Positions 6,737-15,406 of a DNA stretch of 19,880 nt are shown here, one piece after another. This DNA is from JAZNGX01 sp045576675 (GTDB lineage: Bacteria; Bacillota; Clostridia; Monoglobales; Firm-18). The notes beneath the pieces are model-generated. The model searched no databases and was not told the DNA's origin. It saw only the letters and a program-made list of their open reading frames with translations. Both the position numbers and the translations under genes were made by a program. How positions within the stretch are numbered: the first letter of the stretch is position 1; every line of letters starts with the position of its first letter. Location of the stretch: NCBI GenBank assembly GCA_045576675.1, contig JAZNGX010000111.1:1-19880 (forward strand), in the 5' to 3' direction.

Positions 6737-8389
6737 ATGAAAAAAGTGTTATTAATGATTGTTTTAATGCTTTGTTTTACAACAAGTGTTTATGCACAGG
6801 AGTTTGTGGCATTAAAGCTGCCTATTGACGAATACAACTGGCGTGGCAAAGTGCGTTATGCAGACACAAAAGAAGGCATACCTTTATCTATGCTTTATGG
6901 TGAGCATTTATATGCTACTGTGCCTGCTGAGAATGCCGACAGACCGCTTGAAATGTTTATACCTGAAGAGATTACATTTACTGATAACACGCAAGAGTAT
7001 GAATCATATGAATTCTTTGTGATGCGTGAGCTTGCAGAGGTTGGTGTTATAAAAGGCAATGAAAAGGGCGAAGCATTGCCTTATGCCGATGTTACCAGAG
7101 CTGAAGCAACTGCTATGCTTATAAGATTTTTGGGACTTGATTTGTCAGAGGATTATGGCATACCTTTTGACGATGTTGCAAAAGATGACTGGTTTTACAA
7201 TGTGGTTGCAACCGCGTATAAATATGGAATAGTTGAGGGTGATTCTGATGCTTGTTTTTCTCCTGAAAGAAATGTTACACGTGAAGAAATGACAGTAATG
7301 ACAGCACGTGCAATAAGCTTTGTTGGACTTGGATATTCAAAGGAGGACATATCAGATTGCACAGATTACAGTGAGATTTCAGAATGGGCTATAGAGGCTT
7401 ACAACGAAATTGGAAGTCACGGTATTGTTGATATTGAATGGCTTGGTGAAGATGAAGCATTGCGTACTCTTAAACCTAAAAGCAATGCAAGCAGATACGA
7501 TGCTGCGGTTATACTTTACAATTGCGGCAGAACGTTTCAGATATATCCGTTTGACATAGCAAAGCAATATGGCTTTGACAAGGAAATGCCCGTGATTGAC
7601 GGGTCAACATCTACATATCCGTACACAACATCAGTTTACAATATGCTTTTTACAAATGGAGGGTATCATAACAGTATCCCTGCAAAGCACAGTAAAAGTC
7701 ATAATTCATATAAACGGCTGATTGATGGCGAGGTTGATATGCTTTTTGCATCGGTATATCCTGCAAGTGATATTCTGGAATACGCAAAACAAAAAAATGT
7801 TGAGCTTGAGCTTATACCGATTGCGTATGATGCAATGATTTTCTTTACGAATATTGAAAACGAAGCAGAAGGATTAACTAAAGAACAAATCAGCAATATT
7901 TATGTTAATGATGCTTACGAAAACTGGTCTGAGGTTGGTGGGCCTGATGCTTTAATATATCCGTATTGCAGAAACAATGACAGCGGCAGCCACGCACAGA
8001 TGGAAAAGCATTTTTTAAACGGCAGTGAAATACACGCAGAGGTACAAAAGGAAACTTCAACAACAATGGCAAATGTTCTTACTGATGTTATGAGTGCAAA
8101 AACTGACAATCCTGTTGGCTATGGGCTTGGTTACAGTATTTATTATTATTTTCATAATATGGATATGTTTTATGATACAAACTCACGACTTAAGCTGTTG
8201 GCAATAGATGGAGTTAAGCCTACTGATGAAACAATTGCTGACGGCAGTTATCCGCTTTCAAACAATACATATATTGTTTTACGTGCTGACACTCCCGAGC
8301 ATTCTCCTGCACGAAAAATGGCAGAATTTATGTTGACGGAGGAAGGGCAACAGTGTGTTGAAAACGCAGGATATGGGAGATTGAAATAA
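6737..8389 (+). CDS. Secreted SLH-domain protein with PstS-like substrate-binding domain
   Basis: This 550-residue protein has a signal peptide (cleavage likely after VYA at 20), then a 70-residue region of unknown fold. Three SLH repeats follow: 95-133 (TRAE at 120-123), 143-197 (TREE at 181-184) and a degenerate third to about 265 (SRYD at 252-255). Residues 285-550 resemble PstS-type phosphate-binding proteins: DGSTSTYP (288-295), the TKEQISNIYV helix, NWSEVGGPDA (396-405) and NDSGSH (414-419). SLH repeats bind pyruvylated cell-wall polymer, so it is probably a wall-anchored solute binder; phosphate is the first guess for the ligand. No pst permease or phoU gene is in the window. GGAGGT (6725-6730) is six bases from ATG. 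Its TAA overlaps the next gene's ATG. Confidence 0.82.
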   Translation: MKKVLLMIVLMLCFTTSVYAQEFVALKLPIDEYNWRGKVRYADTKEGIPLSMLYGEHLYATVPAENADRPLEMFIPEEITFTDNTQEYESYEFFVMRELAEVGVIKGNEKGEALPYADVTRAEATAMLIRFLGLDLSEDYGIPFDDVAKDDWFYNVVATAYKYGIVEGDSDACFSPERNVTREEMTVMTARAISFVGLGYSKEDISDCTDYSEISEWAIEAYNEIGSHGIVDIEWLGEDEALRTLKPKSNASRYDAAVILYNCGRTFQIYPFDIAKQYGFDKEMPVIDGSTSTYPYTTSVYNMLFTNGGYHNSIPAKHSKSHNSYKRLIDGEVDMLFASVYPASDILEYAKQKNVELELIPIAYDAMIFFTNIENEAEGLTKEQISNIYVNDAYENWSEVGGPDALIYPYCRNNDSGSHAQMEKHFLNGSEIHAEVQKETSTTMANVLTDVMSAKTDNPVGYGLGYSIYYYFHNMDMFYDTNSRLKLLAIDGVKPTDETIADGSYPLSNNTYIVLRADTPEHSPARKMAEFMLTEEGQQCVENAGYGRLK

Positions 8390-9060
8390 TGGATATTATA
8401 AAAAGACTTTTTGAGCTTTCGGATGCTGATTACAAGGCGTTTAATTCAAAGCTTATGCCAACCGTAAATCCCGACACAGTAATCGGGGTACGAACACCTG
8501 CATTGCGTAAGCTGGCAAAGGAAGTGTATGGCAAAGCGGATGATTTTATGGCAACACTACCACACAAATATTATGAAGAATATAATCTGCACGGCTTTAT
8601 GATTGAAAAAATTAATGATTATGATAAATGCATTGATGCACTCAATAAGTTTTTACCATATGTTGATAATTGGGCAACCTGTGATTGCGTTACGCCGAAG
8701 GTTTTGAAAAAATATCCTGAAAGACTTTTAAAGCAAATTGATGTCTGGTTAACCTCTGGTCATACATACACAATCCGTTATGCTATAAAATTATTGATGA
8801 GCTTTTATCTTGATGAAAATTTTGATGCTTGTTATCTTGATAAAGTTTCAAAAGTTAAGTCTCAAGAGTATTATGTAAATATGATGATTGCGTGGTATTT
8901 TGCAACAGCACTGGCAAAGCAGTATGATGCCGCATTAAGCTATATAGAGAATAATCTTCTTGATGCCTGGGTTCACAACAAAACTATTCAAAAAGCGATT
9001 GAGAGCTTTCGCATTACAAATGAACAAAAAATGTATCTGAAAAAACTTAAAAGGCATTAA
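8389..9060 (+). CDS. AlkD-like DNA alkylation repair protein (HEAT-repeat glycosylase family)
   Basis: At 223 residues it is a typical single-domain, all-helical DNA alkylation repair protein. NWATCD (94-99) supplies a tryptophan and aspartate four residues apart, as in AlkD where W109 and D113 form the active site; R130 in TIRYAIKLLM is a plausible partner of AlkD R148. Members excise N3- and N7-alkylated bases, though many homologues lack tested activity. It starts at an ATG sharing a base with the stop of the SLH-PstS gene (TAATG), with GGGAG upstream inside that gene, so translation is probably coupled despite the unrelated function. It ends directly at a terminator. Confidence 0.85.
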   Translation: MDIIKRLFELSDADYKAFNSKLMPTVNPDTVIGVRTPALRKLAKEVYGKADDFMATLPHKYYEEYNLHGFMIEKINDYDKCIDALNKFLPYVDNWATCDCVTPKVLKKYPERLLKQIDVWLTSGHTYTIRYAIKLLMSFYLDENFDACYLDKVSKVKSQEYYVNMMIAWYFATALAKQYDAALSYIENNLLDAWVHNKTIQKAIESFRITNEQKMYLKKLKRH

Positions 9061-9088
9061 AAAAATCGAGCGGTCAGCTCGATTTTTT
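9060..9088. terminator. Bidirectional rho-independent terminator
   Basis: AAAAAATCGAGC (9060-9071) pairs perfectly with GCTCGATTTTTT (9077-9088) around a 5-base loop. A6 and T6 ends let it work on both strands. It separates the AlkD-like gene from the convergent 59-residue gene, whose stop codon lies inside the T-run. Confidence 0.92.
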
Positions 9089-9266
9089 AATGTCTGTACA
9101 TATCTACAATATTGTCTGCAACACTTCCGATTGTTGTAAACATTCGTGATGTGTTCTTTGCGATACGCTTTCTGTCCTTTTCAGTTATAGGATTAACAGC
9201 CATCATAACGCCCATACCAAAAAGAGCACCTGTTGCTATTCCTTTAATAAAACCGTGAGTCATCAT
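9087..9266 (-). CDS. 59-residue small protein, YtxH-like
   Basis: A minus-strand frame from ATG 9264-9266 to TAA 9087-9089 encodes 59 residues. The N-terminus has a glycine/alanine-rich hydrophobic helix (GIATGALFGMGVMMAV). A basic segment, EKDRKRIAKNTSRM, then an amphipathic tail ending DNIVDMYRH follow. This layout is like YtxH-type and similar small clostridial membrane-associated proteins of unknown function. AGGAG precedes the ATG by about 11 bases; a second ATG is the next codon. It shares the bidirectional terminator with the AlkD-like gene. The 63 bases upstream hold no convincing promoter. Confidence 0.7.
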   Translation of the reverse strand: MMTHGFIKGIATGALFGMGVMMAVNPITEKDRKRIAKNTSRMFTTIGSVADNIVDMYRH

Positions 9267-9329
9267 TATAAAATCCGCTCCTTTCGGTTTTATTATTTAC
9301 ATATTAATCAAATATAATCAAAGGATTTA

Positions 9330-10316
9330 TTAGCTTTTTTCATAAATATTGTATGCAGCAGCACGATAAAGTCTGTTTTTGGTAGCAAGATTAATGCCTG
9401 CGTCGTCAACATCCTCAGCAAGAATTATGTCTATACCCAATTTGTCAAACTCACGCAGAGTTGAGAATAACTGAGCTGCATATTGCTCTGCATTTCCTGA
9501 TTTTTTTATAATGCAGCTTGTGTTTTTTGTTACATCGTTATAGCACATTACTCCAACCTTAGCATAATTTTCCAGACACTCATTTATAACACTTTCGAAA
9601 TCGTTTCGCACTACCGTTACCTTTGCTTTTGGTGCATAATGCTTGTATTTCATACCTGGTGAGCGTGGTTGTTCATTTGTGTTACACTGGAATTTCTGCT
9701 CGACCTCGCCCAAAACTTCGGTTAGCTGCTCGTATGTAATTCCGCCCGGTCTTAATAGTGCAGGAACATCTGAGGTTAAATCTATAACAGTTGATTCAAG
9801 ACCTACTTTGCAACTTCCGCCGTCAATTATCGCATCAATTCTGCCCATCATATCGTCAATTACATATTGTGCCGCAGTCGGACTTGGTTTCCCTGATGTA
9901 TTTGCACTTGGTGCGGCAACGGGTACATTGCACTTTTGTAAAAGCTCAAATGCGATTTTATTTTCCGGCATACGCACTGCAACGGTATTTAAGCCACCAC
10001 TTACCACGTCAGGAACATTTTTTGTTTTGTTCATTATAATAGTAAGCGGTCCCGGCCAGAATTTATCCATCAGTAATTTTGCATTTTGGGGAACATTTGT
10101 TACCAGCATATCAAGCATAGCATAATCAGCTATGTGAACTATAAGCGGATTATCTGACGGTCGTCCCTTTGCCTTGAATATATTATGAACAGCAGCTTCG
10201 TTTAATGCGTTTGCCCCAAGACCGTACACAGTTTCAGTTGGAAACGCCACAAGGCCGCCGTTTTTTAAGATTTCTGCAGCAATATCCAGCTGCGAAGGAA
10301 GAAGAAGCTTTGTCAT
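9330..10316 (-). CDS. ywlC: L-threonylcarbamoyladenylate synthase (Sua5/TsaC/YwlC type)
   Basis: It makes threonylcarbamoyl-AMP from threonine, bicarbonate and ATP, the first step of the tRNA t6A37 modification. The 328 residues comprise an N-terminal YrdC domain with PTETVYGLGA (26-35), KGRPSDNPL (50-58), PSANTSGKPSPT (136-147) and STVID (175-179). A linker with SPGMKYKHYAP (219-229) and a C-terminal Sua5 domain follow, so it is the long Sua5/YwlC form rather than short TsaC. Its ATG overlaps the prfA stop by one base (ATGA) and uses AAAGGTGA inside prfA as SD, so it is the last gene of the secA-prfB-prfA cluster. Expression with release factors groups translation-fidelity functions. Confidence 0.93.
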   Translation of the reverse strand: MTKLLLPSQLDIAAEILKNGGLVAFPTETVYGLGANALNEAAVHNIFKAKGRPSDNPLIVHIADYAMLDMLVTNVPQNAKLLMDKFWPGPLTIIMNKTKNVPDVVSGGLNTVAVRMPENKIAFELLQKCNVPVAAPSANTSGKPSPTAAQYVIDDMMGRIDAIIDGGSCKVGLESTVIDLTSDVPALLRPGGITYEQLTEVLGEVEQKFQCNTNEQPRSPGMKYKHYAPKAKVTVVRNDFESVINECLENYAKVGVMCYNDVTKNTSCIIKKSGNAEQYAAQLFSTLREFDKLGIDIILAEDVDDAGINLATKNRLYRAAAYNIYEKS

Positions 10317-11383
10317 CAGGATTCACCTTTTAACTTTTCTGCCTGATAATGTGTGTTCAGTGCATCGATTATTTCGTCAAGGTCACCGTTTAAAACTGCA
10401 TCAAGGCGATGAATTGTAAGACCGATTCTGTGGTCGCTTACACGTCCCTGAGGGAAATTATATGTTCTTATACGCTCACTGCGGTCACCCGTACCAACCT
10501 GACTCTTACGTTGTTCGGCAATTTCATCGTGTTGCTGTGACTGCAACAAATCATAAAGACGTGAACGTAGAATTTTCATTCCCTTTTCTTTGTTTTTTAG
10601 CTGTGACTTTTCATCCTGACACGACACAACAAGACCTGTCGGCAAATGCGTGATTCTTACAGCAGAGTCTGTTGTATTAACGCACTGACCGCCTGGGCCA
10701 CCTGCACGGAAAACATCAATTTTTAAGTCGTTTGGATTGATTTCAACTTCAACCTCTTCAACCTCTGGTAACACTGCAACTGTAACAGTTGATGTGTGAA
10801 TTCTGCCACCACTTTCTGTTGAAGGAATACGCTGAACGCGGTGAACACCACTTTCGTATTTTAGTCTTGAATATGCACCCTGACCTGTTATGCCAAATGA
10901 TACTTCTTTAATTCCGCCAAGCTCTGTCTGGTTAAGGCTTAGTGTCTCTATTTTCCAGCGTCTTGTTTCTGCGTACATTGAGTACATACGAAGTAAGTCA
11001 CCTGCAAAAAGTGCTGCCTCGTCACCACCTGCACCGCCACGGATTTCAACGATAACGTTTTTATCATCGTTGGGGTCTTTGGGAAGAAGCAGTATTTTTA
11101 ACTCTTCCTCATACTGTGCAATTTTTTCTTTGGCATCGTCATATTCAGCCTGAACAAGCTCTTTGAATTCTTTGTCTAAGCTTTCGCCAAGCATTTCCTT
11201 TGATTCCTCAAGCTGTTGCTTTGCAGCCTTATACTCATTGTATTTTTCAACAATAGGTGTAAGGTCGGAATGTTCCTTGCAAAGCTCACGGAACTTATTC
11301 TGGTCAGCAATTACTTCAGGGTCGCTTATTGACTTTGAAAGCTCGTCAAAACGCTGTTGTAAAAATGATAATTTATCAAACAT
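10316..11383 (-). CDS. prfA: Peptide chain release factor 1
   Basis: RF1 recognises UAA and UAG and triggers peptidyl-tRNA hydrolysis on the ribosome. The 355 residues match the family's usual length. The stop-codon-reading loop is RIPSTESGGRIHTS (PST, 187-189, the PxT of RF1 as opposed to SPF of RF2), and the catalytic GGQ is at 231-233. The residue after GGQ is cysteine, where several other RF1s have H or S. GGAGG lies six bases before ATG. prfB ends 15 bases upstream and the Sua5-type gene overlaps its stop. Confidence 0.96.
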   Translation of the reverse strand: MFDKLSFLQQRFDELSKSISDPEVIADQNKFRELCKEHSDLTPIVEKYNEYKAAKQQLEESKEMLGESLDKEFKELVQAEYDDAKEKIAQYEEELKILLLPKDPNDDKNVIVEIRGGAGGDEAALFAGDLLRMYSMYAETRRWKIETLSLNQTELGGIKEVSFGITGQGAYSRLKYESGVHRVQRIPSTESGGRIHTSTVTVAVLPEVEEVEVEINPNDLKIDVFRAGGPGGQCVNTTDSAVRITHLPTGLVVSCQDEKSQLKNKEKGMKILRSRLYDLLQSQQHDEIAEQRKSQVGTGDRSERIRTYNFPQGRVSDHRIGLTIHRLDAVLNGDLDEIIDALNTHYQAEKLKGES

Positions 11384-11398
11384 ATTTATCCTCCGTAA

Positions 11399-12524
11399 TT
11401 ACTTTAAATTTAACTGTCCTAATGATGCCTGCTTTAAGTATTCATTAATAAAGCCGTCTAAATCGCCATCCATAACTGCACCGATATTACCTGTTTCAAA
11501 GCTTGTTCTGTGGTCTTTTACAAGGCTGTACGGATGGAACACATATGAACGTATCTGACTTCCCCAGGCGATGTCCTTTTGCTCGCCCTTAAGGTCTTCA
11601 ATTTTATCCTTATGCTCACGCTCTTTGATTTCAAACAGCTTTGATTTAAGCATTTTCATAGCGGTGTCTCTGTTTTTGTGCTGTGAACGTTCGCTCTGGC
11701 ATGATACTACAACGCCTGTTGGAATATGTGTGATACGTATAGCACTGTCTGTCTTATTGATATGCTGACCGCCTGCACCGCTTGAACGGTAAGTGTCAAC
11801 ACGCAAATCATCAGGATTAATGTCAATCTGAATATCGTCGTCAATTTCCGGCATAACCTCGCACGAAGCAAATGAGGTATGGCGTCTGCCTGAAGCATCA
11901 AATGGAGAAATACGAACAAGTCTGTGTACTCCCATTTCGCTTTTGCAGTAGCCATAAGCATTAAGACCTGAAATCAATATTGTAACACTTTTAACGCCTG
12001 CTTCATCGCCTGCAAGGTAGTCAAGGGTTTCGACACCAAAGCCTCTTGTTTCTGCCCAACGGCAAAACATACGAAGAAGCATCTCGCACCAGTCCTGAGC
12101 TTCAGTTCCGCCTGCACCTGCGTGCAGTGTAAGAATCGCATTGTTTTTGTCATATGGGCCGGACAAAAGGGTTTCAAGATTCATTTTATCTAAAGTTTCA
12201 TTTAAGTCTTTAAAACCGTCTTTAACTTCCGGTAAAACAGATTCATCATCCATTTCAATACCAAGTGCAACAAGAGTTTTTAAATCCTCCCACTGTCCAT
12301 AAAGATTATTAAAGCTTGTGATTTTATCAGAAAGCTGTTTTGATTTTTGAAGGATTTTCTGTGCACTGTCCATATCATTGTAAAAATTGGGAGCAGTTGT
12401 TTTTGCATCTAATTCATCGCGCTCTTTTTCTAAATTAGCGATGTCAAAGTGAATCCCTCAAATCATTGATACTCTTTTCCATATTGTCAAGCGACAATCT
12501 GTATTCTTCAAATTCTATTATCAA
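11399..12524 (-). CDS. prfB: Peptide chain release factor 2, expressed by +1 programmed frameshift
   Basis: RF2 recognises UAA and UGA. The gene is read in two frames: TTG 12522-12524 starts 26 codons ending ...NDLRDSL, followed by an in-frame TGA (12444-12446). A +1 slip at CTT then continues with DIANLEKERDEL into the long frame ending at 11399, for 374 residues in total. In that numbering SPF is at 206-208 and GGQ at 251-253, almost the same positions as in E. coli RF2. The TTG start is supported by GAGGTG (12531-12536) six bases upstream; no ATG is available in that frame. It lies 21 bases after secA and 15 before prfA. Taking the first ATG of the long frame (12373) would lose 50 residues. 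Confidence 0.95.
12443..12459 (-). promoter_or_regulatory. prfB programmed +1 frameshift site
   Basis: On the minus strand the site reads GAGGG, ATTCA, CTT TGA C. CTT is the slippery P-site codon, TGA the recoding stop, and AGGG the internal SD-like element. It aligns without gaps to the known E. coli site AGGGGGTATCTTTGAC, but the SD-like part is shorter (AGGGAT for AGGGGG). The site lets RF2 regulate itself: low RF2 leaves the ribosome paused at UGA, favouring the shift. Confidence 0.95.
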
Positions 12525-12545
12525 CGTTTTCACCTCTTTATAATT

Positions 12546-15266
12546 TTACTGACCGCAGCATTTTTTGTATTTTTTACCGCTGCCACAGGGGCAGGGGTCA
12601 TTTCTGCCAATTTTTTCGCCGCTTTTTACCGGCTTTTTCTTTTCTTCATCACCGTGTGATGCAGTAATAGGTTGTGCTACCTGTTCACGTTTTTGCTCGG
12701 TGTTAAGTCTTGCTCTGTAAACAAGCTTAACGGTTTCGAGCTTGATTTCATCAATCATTAAATCAAACATATCAGAGCCTTCCTGTTTATAAACATCAAC
12801 AGGGTTACGCTGTGCATAAGCGTTCAAGCCAATACCCTGACGAAGCTGATCCATACAGTCGATATGATCCATCCACTTCTGGTCAACAATCTTAAGCAAC
12901 ACAATACGTTCAAGCTCACGCATTGCTTCACTTCCAAATTCAGCTTCGCGTTTTTCATAAACTTGAGCAAGATTTTCAAGCAAGAATTCATCAAATTCCT
13001 GCTTTGTAAATGACATTTTTTGCTGTTCGGTAAGTGGAATAACAACACCAAAACGGTCAAGCATTTTAGGCTCGTAAACCGCCCAGTTCCACTCATCTGC
13101 AAACTGCATATTCTGTGAAACCTCACTTGTAACATCATCAACAGCCAAAGGAAGCATTGTGTTCATTATGTTATCTTTTATGTCTGTGTTTGCAAGAACA
13201 GACTGACGCTGACCGTAAATAACTTCACGTTGTTTGTTCATAACGTCATCATACTGCAGCACGTTTTTACGGATATCAAAGTTTCTGCCTTCAACACGTT
13301 TTTGTGCATTCTCTATTGCGTTTGAAAGCATTTTTGCTTCGATAGGCTGGTCTTCTTCAAGCTTTAATGCTTCAACCATTGTCTGGATTCGTTCTGCACC
13401 AAATATACGCATCAAGTCGTCTTCAAGTGAAATGAAAAATCTTGATGCACCAACGTCACCCTGACGTCCGCTTCGACCTCTTAGCTGATTGTCAATTCGT
13501 CTGCTTTCGTGACGCTCTGTTCCCAATATGAACAAGCCACCGGCTGCAATTACTTCGTTTCTTTCGTCCTCAATTTCAGCCTTATATTCCTCGAACAGCT
13601 TATTGTAGGTTTCACGTGCATTTAAGATATCTTCATTGTCTGTTTCACCATGCCCTGTTGCTTCTGCTATGAGATGCTCTTCAAAGCCCATTTTTTCCAT
13701 TTTGCTTTTTGCCATATATTCTGCGTTACCGCCAAGCATAATATCTGTACCACGGCCTGCCATATTTGTTGCAATTGTTACAGCACCCTTTTTACCTGCC
13801 TGTGCAACAATCTGAGCTTCTTTTTCGTGGAACTTGGCATTTAACACCTCGTGCTTTATGCCTTTTCGTTTTAACAATGCTGAAAGCTCTTCAGATTTAT
13901 CAATTGTAATTGTACCAACTAAAACGGGCTGACCTTTTGCATTACATTCTAAAATCTGATTTACAATGGCGTTTAATTTGCCGTTTGTGTTTTTATAAAC
14001 AACGTCGGTTAAATCTTCACGTGCAACCGGTCTGTTGGTTGGAATTTCTATAACGTCAAGATTGTATATCGCACGGAATTCTTCTTCTTCAGTAAGTGCA
14101 GTACCTGTCATACCTGACAGCTTTTTGTAAAGGCGGAAAAAGTTCTGGAAGGTTATGGTTGCAAGCGTCATACTCTCACGCTCAACCTTAACGTTTTCCT
14201 TTGCCTCAATTGCCTGATGAAGTCCGTCGCTGTAACGTCTGCCTTCCATAAGTCTGCCTGTGAATTCATCAACAATTATTACCTGTCCGTCTTTAACCAT
14301 ATAATCTTTATCGCGATGCATAATTCCATATGCTTTGATTGCCTGATTAATATGGTGCGAAAGCTTTAAGTTTTCGGGATCGGATAAGTTTTCAATACCA
14401 AAGGCTTTTTCTGCTTTTTCAACACCCTTAGCTGTAAGTGTTGCGCTCTTTGCTTTTTCGTCTACGATATAATCTGCATCGATTTCTTCCTGATCCTCTT
14501 TATCGTCACTTTCTTTTATTACAAGGCGTTTTAAGGTTTTAGCAAAGCCGTCAACAATTTTGTACATATCAGTTGATTGGTTGCCCGCACCTGAAATAAT
14601 AAGCGGTGTACGTGCTTCGTCTATTAAGATACTGTCAACCTCGTCAACAATTGCAAATGAATGTCCACGCTGTACCATATCTTCTTTATAAATAACCATA
14701 TTATCACGGAGATAATCAAAGCCAAGCTCGTTGTTTGTAACGTAGGTTATATCCGCCAAATAAGCATCGCGGCGTTCCTGGTTTGAAAGGTTGTGAGTAA
14801 TAAGGCCAACCTTTAAGCCTAAGAATGAGTAAAGTTTACCCATCCATTCACTGTCACGCTTTGCAAGATAGTCGTTTACGGTAACAATATGCACACCGTC
14901 GCCTGTTAATGCATTAAGGTATGCAGGAAGTGTGGCAACAAGAGTTTTACCTTCACCTGTTTTCATTTCAGCAATTCTGCCCTGATGCAAAACAATACCG
15001 CCCAACAACTGAACATCAAAATGACGCATGCCTAAAATTCTTTTTGAGCCTTCACGCACAACCGCAAAAGCCTCAGGCATAATATCGTCAAGTGATTCAC
15101 CGTCTTTGTAACGGTTTTTAAATTCGTTTGTTTTTTCTTTTAGCTGTGAGTCACTTAGCTTTGAAATTTCGTCTTCAAGGCTGTTAATTTTTTCAACAAT
15201 GGGGTAAAGACGTTTTAATTCTCTGTCACTGTGACTGCCGAAAAATTTATTAATAAGATTTTTCAA
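12546..15266 (-). CDS. secA: Preprotein translocase ATPase SecA
   Basis: SecA drives secretory proteins through SecYEG using ATP. The chosen start gives 906 residues, normal for the family. Walker A is TGEGKT (103-108), the DEVD box is at 208-211, and the C-terminal SEC-C zinc motif CPCGSGKKYKKCC is preserved for lipid and SecB-like contacts. I place the start at TTG 15266 (product MKNLINKFFGSHSDREL, a typical SecA N-terminus), with GGGTGAT a few bases upstream matching the 3' half of the SD consensus. An in-frame ATG at 15314 would add 16 atypical residues and overlap the promoter. It is first in the minus-strand cluster with prfB, prfA and the Sua5-type gene. Confidence 0.95.
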   Translation of the reverse strand: MKNLINKFFGSHSDRELKRLYPIVEKINSLEDEISKLSDSQLKEKTNEFKNRYKDGESLDDIMPEAFAVVREGSKRILGMRHFDVQLLGGIVLHQGRIAEMKTGEGKTLVATLPAYLNALTGDGVHIVTVNDYLAKRDSEWMGKLYSFLGLKVGLITHNLSNQERRDAYLADITYVTNNELGFDYLRDNMVIYKEDMVQRGHSFAIVDEVDSILIDEARTPLIISGAGNQSTDMYKIVDGFAKTLKRLVIKESDDKEDQEEIDADYIVDEKAKSATLTAKGVEKAEKAFGIENLSDPENLKLSHHINQAIKAYGIMHRDKDYMVKDGQVIIVDEFTGRLMEGRRYSDGLHQAIEAKENVKVERESMTLATITFQNFFRLYKKLSGMTGTALTEEEEFRAIYNLDVIEIPTNRPVAREDLTDVVYKNTNGKLNAIVNQILECNAKGQPVLVGTITIDKSEELSALLKRKGIKHEVLNAKFHEKEAQIVAQAGKKGAVTIATNMAGRGTDIMLGGNAEYMAKSKMEKMGFEEHLIAEATGHGETDNEDILNARETYNKLFEEYKAEIEDERNEVIAAGGLFILGTERHESRRIDNQLRGRSGRQGDVGASRFFISLEDDLMRIFGAERIQTMVEALKLEEDQPIEAKMLSNAIENAQKRVEGRNFDIRKNVLQYDDVMNKQREVIYGQRQSVLANTDIKDNIMNTMLPLAVDDVTSEVSQNMQFADEWNWAVYEPKMLDRFGVVIPLTEQQKMSFTKQEFDEFLLENLAQVYEKREAEFGSEAMRELERIVLLKIVDQKWMDHIDCMDQLRQGIGLNAYAQRNPVDVYKQEGSDMFDLMIDEIKLETVKLVYRARLNTEQKREQVAQPITASHGDEEKKKPVKSGEKIGRNDPCPCGSGKKYKKCCGQ

Positions 15267-15302
15267 TGTATAATCACCCACTATAAAAAATTCATACATT
15301 AT

Positions 15303-15331
15303 ATAATAACACAAAACTAGAAAAAATACAA
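15303..15331 (-). promoter_or_regulatory. Probable promoter of the secA-prfB-prfA-sua5 cluster
   Basis: On the minus strand, TTGTAT (15326-15331) and TATTAT (15303-15308) are 17 bases apart. Transcription would start near 15296, giving a leader of about 30 bases before the TTG start of secA. A shifted TATAAT (15298-15303) overlaps the -10 but has a poor spacer. This supports the downstream secA start. Confidence 0.6.
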
Positions 15332-15406
15332 TACATTACAAAGAAAAATATTGATTATTTACAATTGTTGGATTTTGTGATAAACTTATTATGAGGTGAG
15401 GTTTTA

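Noticed and set aside
9643..10125. 160-residue plus-strand ORF
   Set aside because: It is the shadow of the Sua5-type gene on the other strand; composition and lack of SD do not support it.
11163..11558. 131-residue plus-strand ORF across the prfB-prfA junction
   Set aside because: Both underlying minus-strand genes are certain and this frame has no SD or domain.
12373..12524. Truncated or frameshift-damaged prfB pseudogene
   Set aside because: The break is exactly the conserved CTT-TGA-C recoding site, with in-frame coding before and after it.
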